Shown here: piece by piece, positions 58,401-64,000 of the stretch
Layout of the letters: every line of letters starts with the position of its first letter
How positions within the stretch are numbered: position 1 is the first letter of the stretch
Assembly: GCF_029873635.1 (NCBI RefSeq)
Contig: NC_080422.1
Location: 4,010,001 to 4,074,000 of the forward strand
DNA: 64,000 nt
Reading direction: 5' to 3'
Source: Malania oleifera
Lineage: Eukaryota; Streptophyta; Magnoliopsida; Santalales; Ximeniaceae
Position numbers and translations under genes: made by a program
The notes under the pieces: generated by a model
What the model was told of the DNA's origin: nothing
Seen by the model: only the letters and a program-made list of their open reading frames with translations
The model's database searches: none

Positions 58401-60462
58401 AGGCTTGATAATTGATATGCATAGACAAACACCAACTTAACCCAAAAATTTAAGCCATTAACTCTTGGACCCATCCATATATATAAGCCACTTCTCCACA
58501 CTCTTTTTTAATGTGGGCAACCTCCAAAGTGGACTTTTCAACAATTCCAACTGATGCACATAATATGATGCGACAATCCTTGTACTAAATACTTATATCA
58601 GTAACTAGATTATAGCATAACAATCAGTTGAATTGATCTGTGGCTCCTAGAGATACTTAAATGATATTTATAAATTAAGCAACAGGGCGGGAAGATGTCA
58701 ATTCACAAACAATAAAACATGATTGAATTAACCTGTAATCCAAAGAACTTTAAAAAATGAATAAATAGCTACACAAGCAACAATATCACCATTCACTATA
58801 TCATAATACTGAAAATCTAAGAAGTAAATCAGCCTTATCAGGTAAAGGGGGAAAAAAACTAAAATAGAGGAGCTGACCTCAAGGGCTTTGCAGATTTTAT
58901 CAACGTCGGGAGCATAATTAATTTTTTGTGAAGTCATTATGAGCTCAAGTACACCAATACATGATAGCCCAGAAGGTTCAAAGACTGGCAAAGCCAAAGA
59001 TCCCTGAACATTGTAATGCAAAGCATGATTAAGCCGTGGGTACTCTTTTCTGGAGTAATATTGCACATTCGGAGTCCATTCAGGTAGTTTTTTCTGGAAA
59101 ACACGGCCAGGAAGCCCAAGGTCTCCATCACTTTCCCCATCAACAGAAAACATGTACATTGACGAGACCATCCTATACTGATGAAGCCCATTACTGTGCG
59201 GATCAAGGACAAAAGGCTGCCCTGAAGTTGTGAGAACATACCGATCCCCACTCTTTATGGGTGCCCAAACCTGGGCTAGAACTTGTTGTTCAGTTGACTC
59301 TTTGAAACATCGAAGCGCCTGTGTCATCCTCTCTTTAATCACACATGATGCATCTGGATTCTCCAGCGGTGTTATCCCCAAAAGCAGTGGGGGTATCCTT
59401 CTTTTATCTTCGTTTCCTGTGGGGCTTTGAGTTACTGTGTCGGGATTATCTATATAGGGAAATTTCTAAGTTAAGAACACTTAAATGAACCTCAGACTAG
59501 CGTCAGCGAGCCACACTATCATTCTGTGCAGAAAAACTGAGTGCTGTGATTAATGCATATGCTACGCTAATTGCAATTTTGCAGTGGACCAAGTTAAACA
59601 AGACCCAGATGGACTGTGAATTTTCAAGTTTAATGTTTGTTCTAATGCTAATAACAGGCCAACCATGACAAAATCCGTCATAAACGATAAGTTTTCACAC
59701 CGAGCAGGTAAGAAGGATGGTATCTTCTTACCCAGAATCTTACCTTCAAGAAACAAAAGAAGGAAACAAAAAAAAGGGGGGAAATGAAGAAAAATGATGA
59801 AACTTTAGAACCAAAAGAAGTAATCAGATGCCGTAAGCAACTACTTACATAGCAATTTTGTGTGGCAGAATTTCCAGCAAGAGAAGGCACTGTTTTTGCG
59901 TTCCAATTTCCAAGGCCAAACCCCCCGCCCCTCCCCCCGATTTCAACTCTTTAAGTAAAACACTTTCGGAAGTTAATCAGTAATCAGCAAGAAGCACCGA
60001 TTATTTTTTTTTCACGATTCGAACTCGAATAAAGCAACTTTGACCAGAACAAACTAAGAACAACATTCAAATTCAAATTTCAAACCAAAACGAAACTCAA
60101 AATCAACAAAAGCGCCACCAAGTTAAATAGATATTGAAATCTGAGACCAGAGACATACAAGAGATCAACCAAGGGGAGTCGGCGGCTGCAGGGAGACCGA
60201 CGGCGGCTGGACGCGAGCATCCGTTGCCAGCGGATTTGTCGTCGATGTCGTCGGGCAAAATCCACAGAGGAGAGCAGGTCAGGTCGGAGGTGGAGGAGAG
60301 GGGGAAGGGCGATGAGGGGCTGGAGAGGAAGGAGATCATCGGATCCAACGGCCAGGAAGACGCGTCGAGATCGAGATTGAGATTGAAATCGAGGTCCATC
60401 AGCGACTCTACTCTCTCCGCCCTCGGCTGGAAGCTCCGGTGGTCTTCCTCCGGCCCTGACAT
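31417..60462 (-). CDS. NLP7: NIN-like protein, NLP6/NLP7 type transcription factor
   Basis: Five exons, in order: 60462-60159, 59449-58878, 33718-33671, 33573-32634 and 32519-31417. All have GT-AG borders and compatible phases, giving 988 aa, close to Arabidopsis NLP7 (about 960). NLPs are nitrate-responsive activators; NLP7-type proteins move to the nucleus on nitrate and bind nitrate-responsive elements of assimilation genes. Seen here: an N-terminal [12 protein letters not shown] segment; the NLP-specific GAF-like block (about 115-500), with [20 protein letters not shown] and the [13 protein letters not shown] junction intact; the RWP-RK domain (about 595-650) with RWPSRK at 638-643; and a C-terminal PB1 domain (about 892-972) with its acidic YLDDDHEW segment. 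The frame has no stops. Intron 2 is about 25.2 kb of mostly transposons, so transcription would be long but need not be lost. NLP6 versus NLP7 cannot be settled by eye. Confidence 0.95.
34231..34235. repeat. Target-site duplication GAAAC (left) of copia 1
   Basis: GAAAC directly before the LTR. The second copy lies at 41944-41948 directly after the other LTR. Confidence 0.9.
34236..34700 (-). repeat. 3' LTR of copia 1
   Basis: A 465-bp LTR with TG...CA ends, containing long CT runs (34405-34452) and a TATATATATA stretch at about 34518. Its interior side touches the purine tract at 34701-34711. Confidence 0.9.
34765..35526 (-). pseudogene. Copia 1 reverse transcriptase end and RNase H
   Basis: Minus-strand frames (35526-35035 and 35031-34765) split by a stop. 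They read the copia motifs [30 protein letters not shown] and [11 protein letters not shown] (RNase H), then [20 protein letters not shown] and the C-terminal ADMLTK segment. The stop just after the SKELIWL segment and another break near 35570 show decay. Confidence 0.85.
35572..36606 (-). pseudogene. Copia 1 reverse transcriptase
   Basis: A 344-codon open stretch. It contains the [13 protein letters not shown] and KARLVVKGF-like entry region, the motif [13 protein letters not shown], the [13 protein letters not shown] block, and the catalytic YVDD as [12 protein letters not shown]. It is intact in itself but separated by stops from the integrase and RNase H parts of the polyprotein. It makes cDNA from the element's RNA in the family. 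Confidence 0.9.
36620..37227 (-). pseudogene. Copia 1 integrase, 3' part
   Basis: Just inside the nested LTR, the minus strand reads [20 protein letters not shown] and later LRIDNGGEY (catalytic Asp). After 36995 the frame breaks. A shifted frame continues with [15 protein letters not shown] (catalytic Glu region). The first catalytic Asp, in YSDVW, lies on the far side of the insertion at about 39260-39272. Confidence 0.8.
37265..37440. repeat. TTCGTCGACGAA-like array in nested LTR
   Basis: Six or seven perfect or near-perfect copies of the palindrome at irregular spacing, ending about 20 bases before the TATA box. The arrangement matches 3979-4170 and 63245-63420. Confidence 0.75.
37459..37467 (+). 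promoter_or_regulatory. TATA box of nested LTR
   Basis: TATAAAAGG after the palindrome array and before the CT-rich leader. Confidence 0.65.
39260..39960 (-). pseudogene. Copia 1 protease and GAG-pre-integrase
   Basis: The minus strand reads the protease region with VLDSGA (about 39840), then [10 protein letters not shown], a GAG-pre-integrase block with [13 protein letters not shown], and CEDCIFGK (zinc-binding cysteines). It ends at the LTR insertion in the integrase. Stops near 39730 and 39330 interrupt the frame. Confidence 0.8.
39961..40694 (-). pseudogene. Copia 1 gag
   Basis: The minus-strand start ATG is at 40694 ([19 protein letters not shown]), followed by a premature TAG where Trp is expected. 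The frame then stays open through 39977. It has the UBN2-like gag pattern (LYMS-like stretch, [20 protein letters not shown]). It ends in an Arg/Ser-rich segment. A partial zinc knuckle continues in the next stretch after a stop (NCGKAGHF). Confidence 0.85.
40695..41462 (-). other. Copia 1 leader with repeated ACGT-core motifs
   Basis: Between the primer site and gag lies a GC-rich 770-bp leader. It holds TGACGT at 40908, 40921, 40947, 41013, 41058 and 41170, and the palindrome CCACGTGG at 41103. It is much more GC-rich than the surroundings. It is probably untranslated; open frames here lack recognised domains. Confidence 0.6.
41463..41474 (-). promoter_or_regulatory. Primer-binding site of copia 1 (tRNA-iMet)
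   Basis: The reverse complement is TGGTATCAGAGC, two bases inside the 5' LTR end at 41477. Confidence 0.9.
41477..41943 (-). repeat. 5' LTR of copia 1
   Basis: A 467-bp LTR with TG...CA ends, matching 34236-34700. It is followed at 41944 by the GAAAC duplication. Confidence 0.9.
41949..42416 (+). repeat. Gypsy 5' LTR, right part
   Basis: It continues the LTR cut by copia 1. The text ACACATGGCAAGGCCTC...CTCCACA matches 55470-55997. The left part, before 34231, has GGATTAGCCAAAG against GGATTGGCCATAG in the other LTR, so the two halves fit across the insertion. Confidence 0.7.
42420..42437 (+). promoter_or_regulatory. Probable decayed gypsy primer site
   Basis: TGATGACTCCATTGGGGA starts four bases after the LTR end. 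It resembles the tRNA-Arg-type site TGGCGACTC..TGGGGA of Tat/Ogre elements, with C-to-T decay. Confidence 0.45.
42480..43740 (+). pseudogene. Decayed gypsy gag
   Basis: Plus-strand frames, interrupted by stops, read the retrotransposon gag pattern: [19 protein letters not shown] (about 43150), [19 protein letters not shown] (about 43250), [10 protein letters not shown]-like text, [14 protein letters not shown] (about 43370) and [13 protein letters not shown] (about 43475). This order is typical of the gypsy gag domain in Tat-type elements. No continuous frame remains. Confidence 0.65.
43850..43956 (+). pseudogene. Gypsy RNase H fragment
   Basis: A plus-strand frame reads [20 protein letters not shown] and [12 protein letters not shown]. 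This is the Ty3-gypsy RNase H segment that follows reverse transcriptase. It directly follows gag-derived text, so protease and reverse transcriptase have been deleted. The match is cut off at 43956 where copia 2 begins. Confidence 0.7.
44160..45130 (-). pseudogene. Copia 2 RNase H and reverse transcriptase end
   Basis: The minus strand reads IVYVDDIIL-like text (about 45095, catalytic YVDD), [20 protein letters not shown] (about 44790), then a broken RNase H region with TGYCTFVW-like and Ala-Glu-Phe-Arg (about 44480) motifs. Several stops occur. Confidence 0.75.
45131..45750 (-). pseudogene. Copia 2 reverse transcriptase, N-terminal part
   Basis: The minus-strand frame 45585-45133 reads [57 protein letters not shown] and [13 protein letters not shown] shifted frame upstream (45748-45548) carries the preceding [21 protein letters not shown] frameshift separates the two. 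Confidence 0.85.
45758..46448 (-). pseudogene. Copia 2 integrase C-terminal/linker region
   Basis: The 46390-45758 frame reads a Ser/Pro-rich linker between integrase and reverse transcriptase with [11 protein letters not shown] at the end, the usual position of the R.T(R/K)....YP motif in copia polyproteins. The preceding C-terminal integrase part (KCVFVGYS-like) is frame-broken near 46300. Confidence 0.65.
46449..47612 (-). pseudogene. Copia 2 protease/GAG-pre-integrase/integrase
   Basis: A 387-codon open stretch with [12 protein letters not shown] (protease active site), [16 protein letters not shown] and [14 protein letters not shown] (GAG-pre-integrase), and an integrase core from HSDLWGPS. 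Integrase motifs are [22 protein letters not shown] and [14 protein letters not shown]. The second catalytic Asp is Asn here (RTNNGTEY instead of RTDNG-EY), so the integrase would be inactive even if expressed. Confidence 0.85.
47697..48260 (-). pseudogene. Copia 2 gag, 5'-truncated
   Basis: The frame 48224-47697 reads [44 protein letters not shown] and a CCHC zinc knuckle [19 protein letters not shown]. An in-frame TGA lies just upstream after FKIKT, and a frameshift follows. The N-terminal gag is missing or scrambled; a possible start fragment ([18 protein letters not shown]) lies at about 48280-48370. Confidence 0.8.
48320..48640. repeat. Imperfect tandem repeats of about 45 bp
   Basis: Variants of a phrase like TTGGGTCGAGAG...CTCCCTAGC recur (about 48380, 48410, 48455, 48540, 48575, 48590). 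They are degenerate. This probably belongs to the gypsy element, whose relatives often carry tandem repeats near the 3' end. Confidence 0.4.
48805..48974 (-). mobile_element. Very small TRIM-like element, 170 bp
   Basis: Two 73-bp direct repeats (48805-48877 and 48902-48974) are separated by only 24 bases. On the minus strand each starts TGTTAAAGC or TATTAAAGC and ends CTAACA. The spacer reads TGGCACTAGGGGGTCCCAGG then GGAG: it begins with TGG, as a primer site would, and ends in a purine-rich CAGGGGAG tract just before the second repeat. The flanks AGTTG and GGTTG match at 4 of 5. This looks like a TRIM whose interior is reduced to little more than priming sites. A single related fragment (CAACAATGTACATCAAGCT) lies at about 34045. 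Confidence 0.65.
48975..49985. other. Uncharacterised stretch with a 168-codon open frame
   Basis: The minus-strand frame 49725-49219 is open for 168 codons but has no domain I recognise and no splice partner. It lies between transposon fragments, so a transposon-derived origin is likelier than a host gene. Confidence 0.3.
49990..53045 (+). mobile_element. RTE-type LINE (decayed) in NLP intron 2
   Basis: A GC-richer leader (about 50010-50170) precedes an endonuclease block: [19 protein letters not shown] and NIICLQEIK (about 50215-50310), with [16 protein letters not shown] after a stop. Reverse transcriptase follows from about 51560: [21 protein letters not shown] (catalytic ADD, about 52235), [20 protein letters not shown] and [20 protein letters not shown]. 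The typical RTE end [13 protein letters not shown] and RMLRWISG is near 52610-52700. The 3' end is a TTGTTATTGTTGTTG run (53028-53043), in place of poly-A, as RTE elements often show. Many stops and a poly-A slippage at about 52012 make it inactive. Confidence 0.85.
53046..54055. other. AT-rich stretch in NLP intron 2 without recognised element
   Basis: Poly-A runs and a (TAA)n microsatellite (about 53166-53191) occur. The text from about 53350 to 53560 repeats AAATTTC/GAAATTT phrases in a degenerate way. No coding similarity is seen. Confidence 0.5.
53166..53191. repeat. (TAA)n microsatellite
   Basis: About eight consecutive ATA/TAA units. Confidence 0.9.
54056..55160. repeat. Degenerate tandem repeats with a 60-70 bp unit
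   Basis: Phrases such as GGAATTGAGGGAGTCAACCC and GCAGAGTCCTCGTG recur about a dozen times (for example near 54075, 54130, 54185, 54255, 54310, 54375, 54455, 54890, 55060). Unit lengths vary. The block lies before the gypsy 3' LTR, where Tat/Ogre elements commonly carry tandem repeats. The linkage is inference. Confidence 0.6.
55270..55997 (+). repeat. Gypsy 3' LTR
   Basis: It ends GAACCCCCTCCACA like the 5' LTR. A TATA box lies at 55759 (CCCTATAAATGCCCC), then a CT-rich leader. The upstream border is approximate: similarity to the 5' LTR becomes clear from about 55315 (AATGTGTAAAAAATTATCGT). Confidence 0.65.
55759..55766 (+). promoter_or_regulatory. TATA box of gypsy 3' LTR
   Basis: TATAAATG between a pyrimidine-rich stretch and a CT-rich leader. 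The equivalent site in the 5' LTR (about 42213) is degraded to TTATAGC. Confidence 0.55.
55998..57303. other. NLP intron 2, probable ancestral intron sequence
   Basis: No element or gene is recognised. It may contain older, unidentifiable insertions. Confidence 0.4.
57304..58290. repeat. Threefold tandem duplication, about 325 bp per unit
   Basis: The anchor TTGGAGAGA(C/T) followed by an (A/C/T)TCATATGAAAATGTG-like stretch starts at 57311, 57636 and 57962, so the periods are 325 and 326. Each unit continues with ACTTGGAGAAACC, TCTAGGCTTCCA, AACAGGCAAACCAGATTAAT and ACCAACAAAACATTC. The copies differ by scattered substitutions and small indels, so the duplication is not very recent. It lies 0.6 kb from NLP exon 2. 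Open frames inside are not conserved between copies. Confidence 0.9.
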
Positions 60463-60960
60463 TTTCCGACACGTGCGGTGGTTAATTTTTGGCTCTGATT
60501 CCAAAGGAATGATGGAATCCAAAAGAGTTTGAGCTTGGCACGACACAACGGATACTGCAAAAAGGGGAAAATATTGCAAAGGAATTGATGACCATAACTT
60601 CAACCTAAATTTGGAAAGAAATGGAAATGAATTATTGCAAAAAGGGAAAATATCCTTAAATAATTTTTAAAAAGAATTTCCTAAAGCGTATAAATATTTA
60701 CACTAGACCGAATTACTTGTTTTTTTTTTTTGTTAATATAAGTTTTTATACATGTTTTTCCTAAATTATTTTTCAATACGAGTACGATGGGTTACATTTT
60801 CAAAAAGAGATATATACTTGGAAAATTAAAATAAATTATTTTTTATAACTATTTTTTAATTTTAAAATAAAAAAAATAAAAAAAAAATGTTGATAAAAAT
60901 AATGCATCTCAGCAAATAATTGAACTCCAGTAGCTCAAAATACTCTTTTATTCTCTAGTT
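60463..60960 (-). promoter_or_regulatory. NLP upstream region
   Basis: Upstream (minus strand) of the NLP start, with the probable 5' UTR in 60463-60620. The frame is open 47 codons further upstream, but the ATG at 60462 (MSGPEEDH) matches the usual NLP start. Beyond about 60650 the DNA is very AT-rich and I assign no motif. Confidence 0.4.
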
Positions 60961-60964
60961 GACA

Positions 60965-61500
60965 TGTGATAAAATCAGTGAATTGGGGATTGATCATCTT
61001 TCTTTTAAATGCAGAATCATTTCTGTTGTTTGGAATATATTGAAAAGCTAGTTGAGTCTGAATAGAGCTATGTCCACCATCAAATCTAGCCTTAAGTGGC
61101 TCCTAAAGGAATGTAAGGACTCAGGGATTTAAGTAGTGGTCAAGAAAGCTTGTCTTGCAATCACAATATATTGGTTATGGCATTTTAGAAACAAAAGAAA
61201 ATTTCAAGGAGTCATCACCCATCCGGATGTCATCATAAAAGTGATTCATACGCATACTTTTAGAGTGATGTATGATAAATTTCCTTCTTTGGGTATGCCT
61301 AGGATATGATGTATTGTTGAGTAGTACTTATGTGATGTTTATTGAGTGGTTGTGAATGTTAATGGGCATATGCCCTGGCCTAATGAACTTGTAGGAAGAG
61401 TAGATGGAGTCAAGTACTCCTTTCTCTTGGGTATGCCTCGTGTAGATGTACATATCCATTTTGACCATTATAATTATAATTTTCAGATAAAAAAAATGAA
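60965..61500 (+). pseudogene. 5'-truncated L1-type LINE 3' end
   Basis: The plus strand reads LKWLLKECKDSGI, KKACLAITIYWLWHFRNKRK, FQGVITHPDVIIKVIHTHTF and MYDKFPSLGMP. This is the C-terminal end of L1 ORF2-like proteins (the ..YWIW..RN.R.F pattern). A short A-rich end follows at about 61487. It is a typical dead-on-arrival LINE copy. Confidence 0.65.
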
Positions 61501-63184
61501 ACATTAATTGTGATTAGTTGGCGCTGTTGACGCATGAGCCTGTAACATTTAACTTTTATATATCATGTAGGGTTAAAATTACATGCAAATGATCTATCCC
61601 TATTCAAGTATTTTTTTTTTTCAAAGGGCAACCATCAAAGTATTTTTTGATTGATTTTATTTTTCAAGTTGTAGGTTTGATGATTGGACCAACTTTGCTA
61701 ATGTGCCCGAATCAAGTAAAATATATAATCAACAATTAACTTCATCTATTGGGAGCAAAGATTTTAAAAAGAAATTAAACATACGTAAACACTCTCTTTG
61801 ATGATTGACATGGAATGACAAGAAAACTTACACCTGAAATTTGATAAAAATATATGTGAAATTTACTCCACCGATGTAAAAAATGTTTTGAAAGATAAAA
61901 TTGTTCAATTTATAAGTCAAAATAAATAAAATTTTACATGAATTATGGGATGATTTTTAGTAGCAAAATTAAATTGGATAATGTTAGGGATCATTTGATA
62001 TCATTGTCAAAAACTAGAAAAACATAAATCATAAACGAAAACCAAAAACCAAAACAAAAAACAAAAAACTATAAACCAACAACTTATTTGGTTAACATTT
62101 ATAAAACTAATACAAGTGAAAAACTTAATAAAAAAATATTCATTTTCATATTTAAATCAGGTAATATTATAAAAATATGATTAAAATAATAAAATTACAA
62201 ATAATACACATTGAAAATGACTACAATAAAAATAAAATTCATTATAATTATTTTACTTTAATTGTTCTACTTTCAAATTTTGCTTTACGATAAAAAATTT
62301 ATTGGACATGATATTGAAAAATAGTAAAAGTATTTTGTAATTAGCTTTATTACTATTTTTTGACATTAATGTATTAATTATATTTATGTTCATGTAGTCA
62401 TTTAATTGATTTTAACTTAAAAGTGTACAAAATAAATAATTTAATTCAAAAAAATTATTTTTAAATATTAAAATTTTTAACAACAAATTGTCAAAATAAT
62501 TGAAAATCATAAAATCTAATTTTTAATTTTTTGACAAACAGTTAAAAATCAGCAACAGAAACAAAAAAACTGACAATATAAATAAATGCATTTTGATAAT
62601 CTATTTCTTTACCGTGGAGAAACAAAAATTTAAAATAAAAATAAAAATAGAAAATCAAAAAGTAAAAAATAAAAGAGAAAACATAAGTAGTGTGTTGTCT
62701 CGGTTATAACCCACACCACAAAATGATGCCCCACTCTTAATCAATAGAAAATTTGTTTCATCATTAGACTTTCTTCTTTTTCATTAGAAGTCTAAACCGA
62801 AGATTGAATTAAAATATTAGAAGAGGGTGCAAAGTTGTAATCAAATAAGAAAAAGTAACTCCGTTGACATACACATCATAATTAAAAAGAATATATATAT
62901 ATATATATATATATTTATTTATTATGATTACGAACCTAGGACGGTTTGGTCAAAGTGATTCATGGTTTGGAACTTATTTAAAATGAAACTCCGAAAATCG
63001 AATTAATATGAAGGTTCCGTTTTAGTGTTTTTGCGAACCAAAACTGATCAAAATCAATAAGTTAATTGATGGTTTAATTAGCTGATAGTTTGGTTCGTTT
63101 GTTCAATTTGAACTAATTTTCAAATCATTATTTTTTTTTTGAAGAAAAATGAAGTATTTTGTTTGAATTTTGATTTAGTGTATG
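61501..63184. other. AT-rich intergenic DNA
   Basis: No gene or element is recognised. It contains a (TA)n run at about 62890-62915 and AT-rich low-complexity sequence. Confidence 0.6.
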
Positions 63185-63244
63185 TGTAGTGATCTGAAGA
63201 AATTATTATATTTAAATAATAAAGAGGGAGGAAAAGGAAATCAA

Positions 63245-63420
63245 GAGGCGTTCGTTGACGATGCGACTTATTGGGCTTGTCGACAAGTGTGCTCTTCGTC
63301 GACGAGAAAATACCGAGAGGGGGTTTTGGGTAATTCTGAATTTTGTCGACGAGGCAAGAGTTTGTCGATGAGTTGTTTTCATGACCTCATCGACGAGGTG
63401 ATGTGGCTCGTCGACGAAGG
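63245..63420. repeat. TTCGTCGACGAA-like array in edge LTR
   Basis: About eight perfect or near copies of the palindrome at irregular spacing just before the TATA box, as in the other two LTRs of this style. Confidence 0.75.
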
Positions 63421-63426
63421 CCAGTG

Positions 63427-63435
63427 TATAAATGG
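63427..63435 (+). promoter_or_regulatory. TATA box of edge LTR
   Basis: TATAAATGG directly after the palindrome array. Confidence 0.65.
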
Positions 63436-64000
63436 GTAAAAATCTCATTTTTGGTCGGAATTTCAGCGCAGATTCTTCCTTCTCTCTCTTCTTCGGTTCT
63501 CCTTCCTTCTCTCTTAATTTCTGGGTTCGTCTGCCGCCGGATTGACGATTCGAAGTCACTACGACACTCTTGGGGAAGTTCTCTGCATATCTATTAGAAT
63601 GGATTGTCGATGGGTCGAGTTCGGAATTTATCTAAGATTTAGGGTAAAACTTTCTACTCAATATTTGATTTCCTGACAGTTGTAGAAAGTATAGTACGCA
63701 TAGAAATACTAAAGTTTAGTTCTGAAAAATATCATTTTCATGGTGTTGAACGGGAAACCCTGCGGGTGCAGGATTATTTGTCTTGGGGACTTTTCAGGAA
63801 TCAAGTAAGGGGATAAACTAAGTTAAATATTTTATGAAAATATAAGTATAATTTTATAGCATTTGATTTTAGAAAATGTATGTATATAAATATGTATTAT
63901 GTTGGAAAATATTGCTGAAACTGATGAGATATTCTGAATATATGAAAAACTCATTTTGTGTGGCATGAGTACAATTTATGATAAATTATTATTTTCTGGG

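Larger units (their letters stand above)
33719..58877 (-). other. Giant NLP intron 2 (25,159 bp)
   Basis: On the minus strand the donor GAG|GTCAGC lies at 58878/58877 and the acceptor CTGCAG|GCAGTA at 33719/33718. Joining them gives ...[16 protein letters not shown], exactly the conserved NLP sequence, in phase 0. About 22 kb of the intron is retroelement DNA. The likely ancestral remainder is only about 33719-34.1 kb plus 56.0-58.9 kb. Confidence 0.9.
63185..64000 (+). mobile_element. Partial LTR at window edge, same family as 3900
   Basis: It starts TGTAGTGATCTGAAGAAAT and follows the LTR at 3900 closely: AAAGAGGGAGG, the GTCGACGA array, a TATA box at 63427, a CT-rich leader, TTCGAAGTCACTACGACACT, and TTAGGGTAAAAC where the other has TCAGGGTAAGAC. 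It runs off the right edge, so its end, TSD and any following element are not visible. Confidence 0.75.

Noticed and set aside
31417-60462. Treating the two NLP portions as two genes or as pseudogene pieces
   Set aside because: Exon phases, GT-AG borders and the conserved [13 protein letters not shown] junction join them perfectly, and each domain occurs once.
1-64000. tRNA, rRNA or snoRNA genes
   Set aside because: I saw no convincing cloverleaf with A and B boxes. The TGGTATCAGAGC hits are primer sites complementary to tRNA ends, not tRNA genes.

Overview
The window is nuclear DNA from a flowering plant, most likely a eudicot. Three host genes have plant-type GT-AG introns and plant-only families (KLCR, SWEET, NIN-like protein). 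The space between and inside them is AT-rich and filled with LTR retrotransposons, solo LTRs, TRIMs and LINEs. I see no prokaryotic features, no rRNA and no convincing tRNA gene.

Layout. Positions 1 to about 13.3 kb are repeat territory. A long minus-strand SIRE-like copia LTR (1.3-3.6 kb) comes first. A plus-strand solo LTR (3900-8655) follows and carries a second, minus-strand LTR element nested inside it (5251-8040). Another solo LTR (10762-13256) has a perfect 5-bp target-site duplication. A decayed Agenet-domain gene fragment lies near 13.4 kb. KLCR1-like (14391-24893, +, 3 exons) encodes a TPR protein of the cortical-microtubule/cellulose-synthase apparatus. Its intron 1 holds a TRIM and its intron 2 holds decayed L1 LINE sequence. 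SWEET (27888-30079, +, 5 exons) encodes a clade II type sugar transporter. It is tail-to-tail with the next gene.

The NLP6/NLP7-type nitrate-response transcription factor (31417-60462, -, 5 exons, 988 codons) covers nearly half of the window. Its intron 2 is about 25.2 kb (33719-58877). The splice phases and protein sequence stay intact across this intron. It contains a Tat/Ogre-like gypsy element whose 5' LTR was split by a Tork-type copia element (34236-41943, TSD GAAAC). The integrase region of that copia was in turn split by a 2-kb solo LTR (37228-39254, TSD CCACA). The intron also holds a second decayed copia (about 43.96-48.3 kb), a 170-bp TRIM, an RTE-type LINE (about 50.0-53.0 kb), tandem-repeat stretches, and a threefold tandem duplication of about 325 bp close to exon 2.

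Downstream of the NLP promoter (60.5 kb onwards) there is a 5'-truncated L1 3' fragment, then AT-rich DNA. A partial LTR runs off the right edge and is of the same family as the one at 3900. The host genes do not form a functional cluster, though sugar export (SWEET), nitrate signalling (NLP) and cell-wall/microtubule function (KLCR) are all ordinary plant functions. I found no clearly novel biological system. The most notable observations are the very large TE-built NLP intron, the palindromic TTCGTCGACGAA arrays upstream of LTR TATA boxes, an ACGT-core motif array in a copia leader, and two very small TRIMs.
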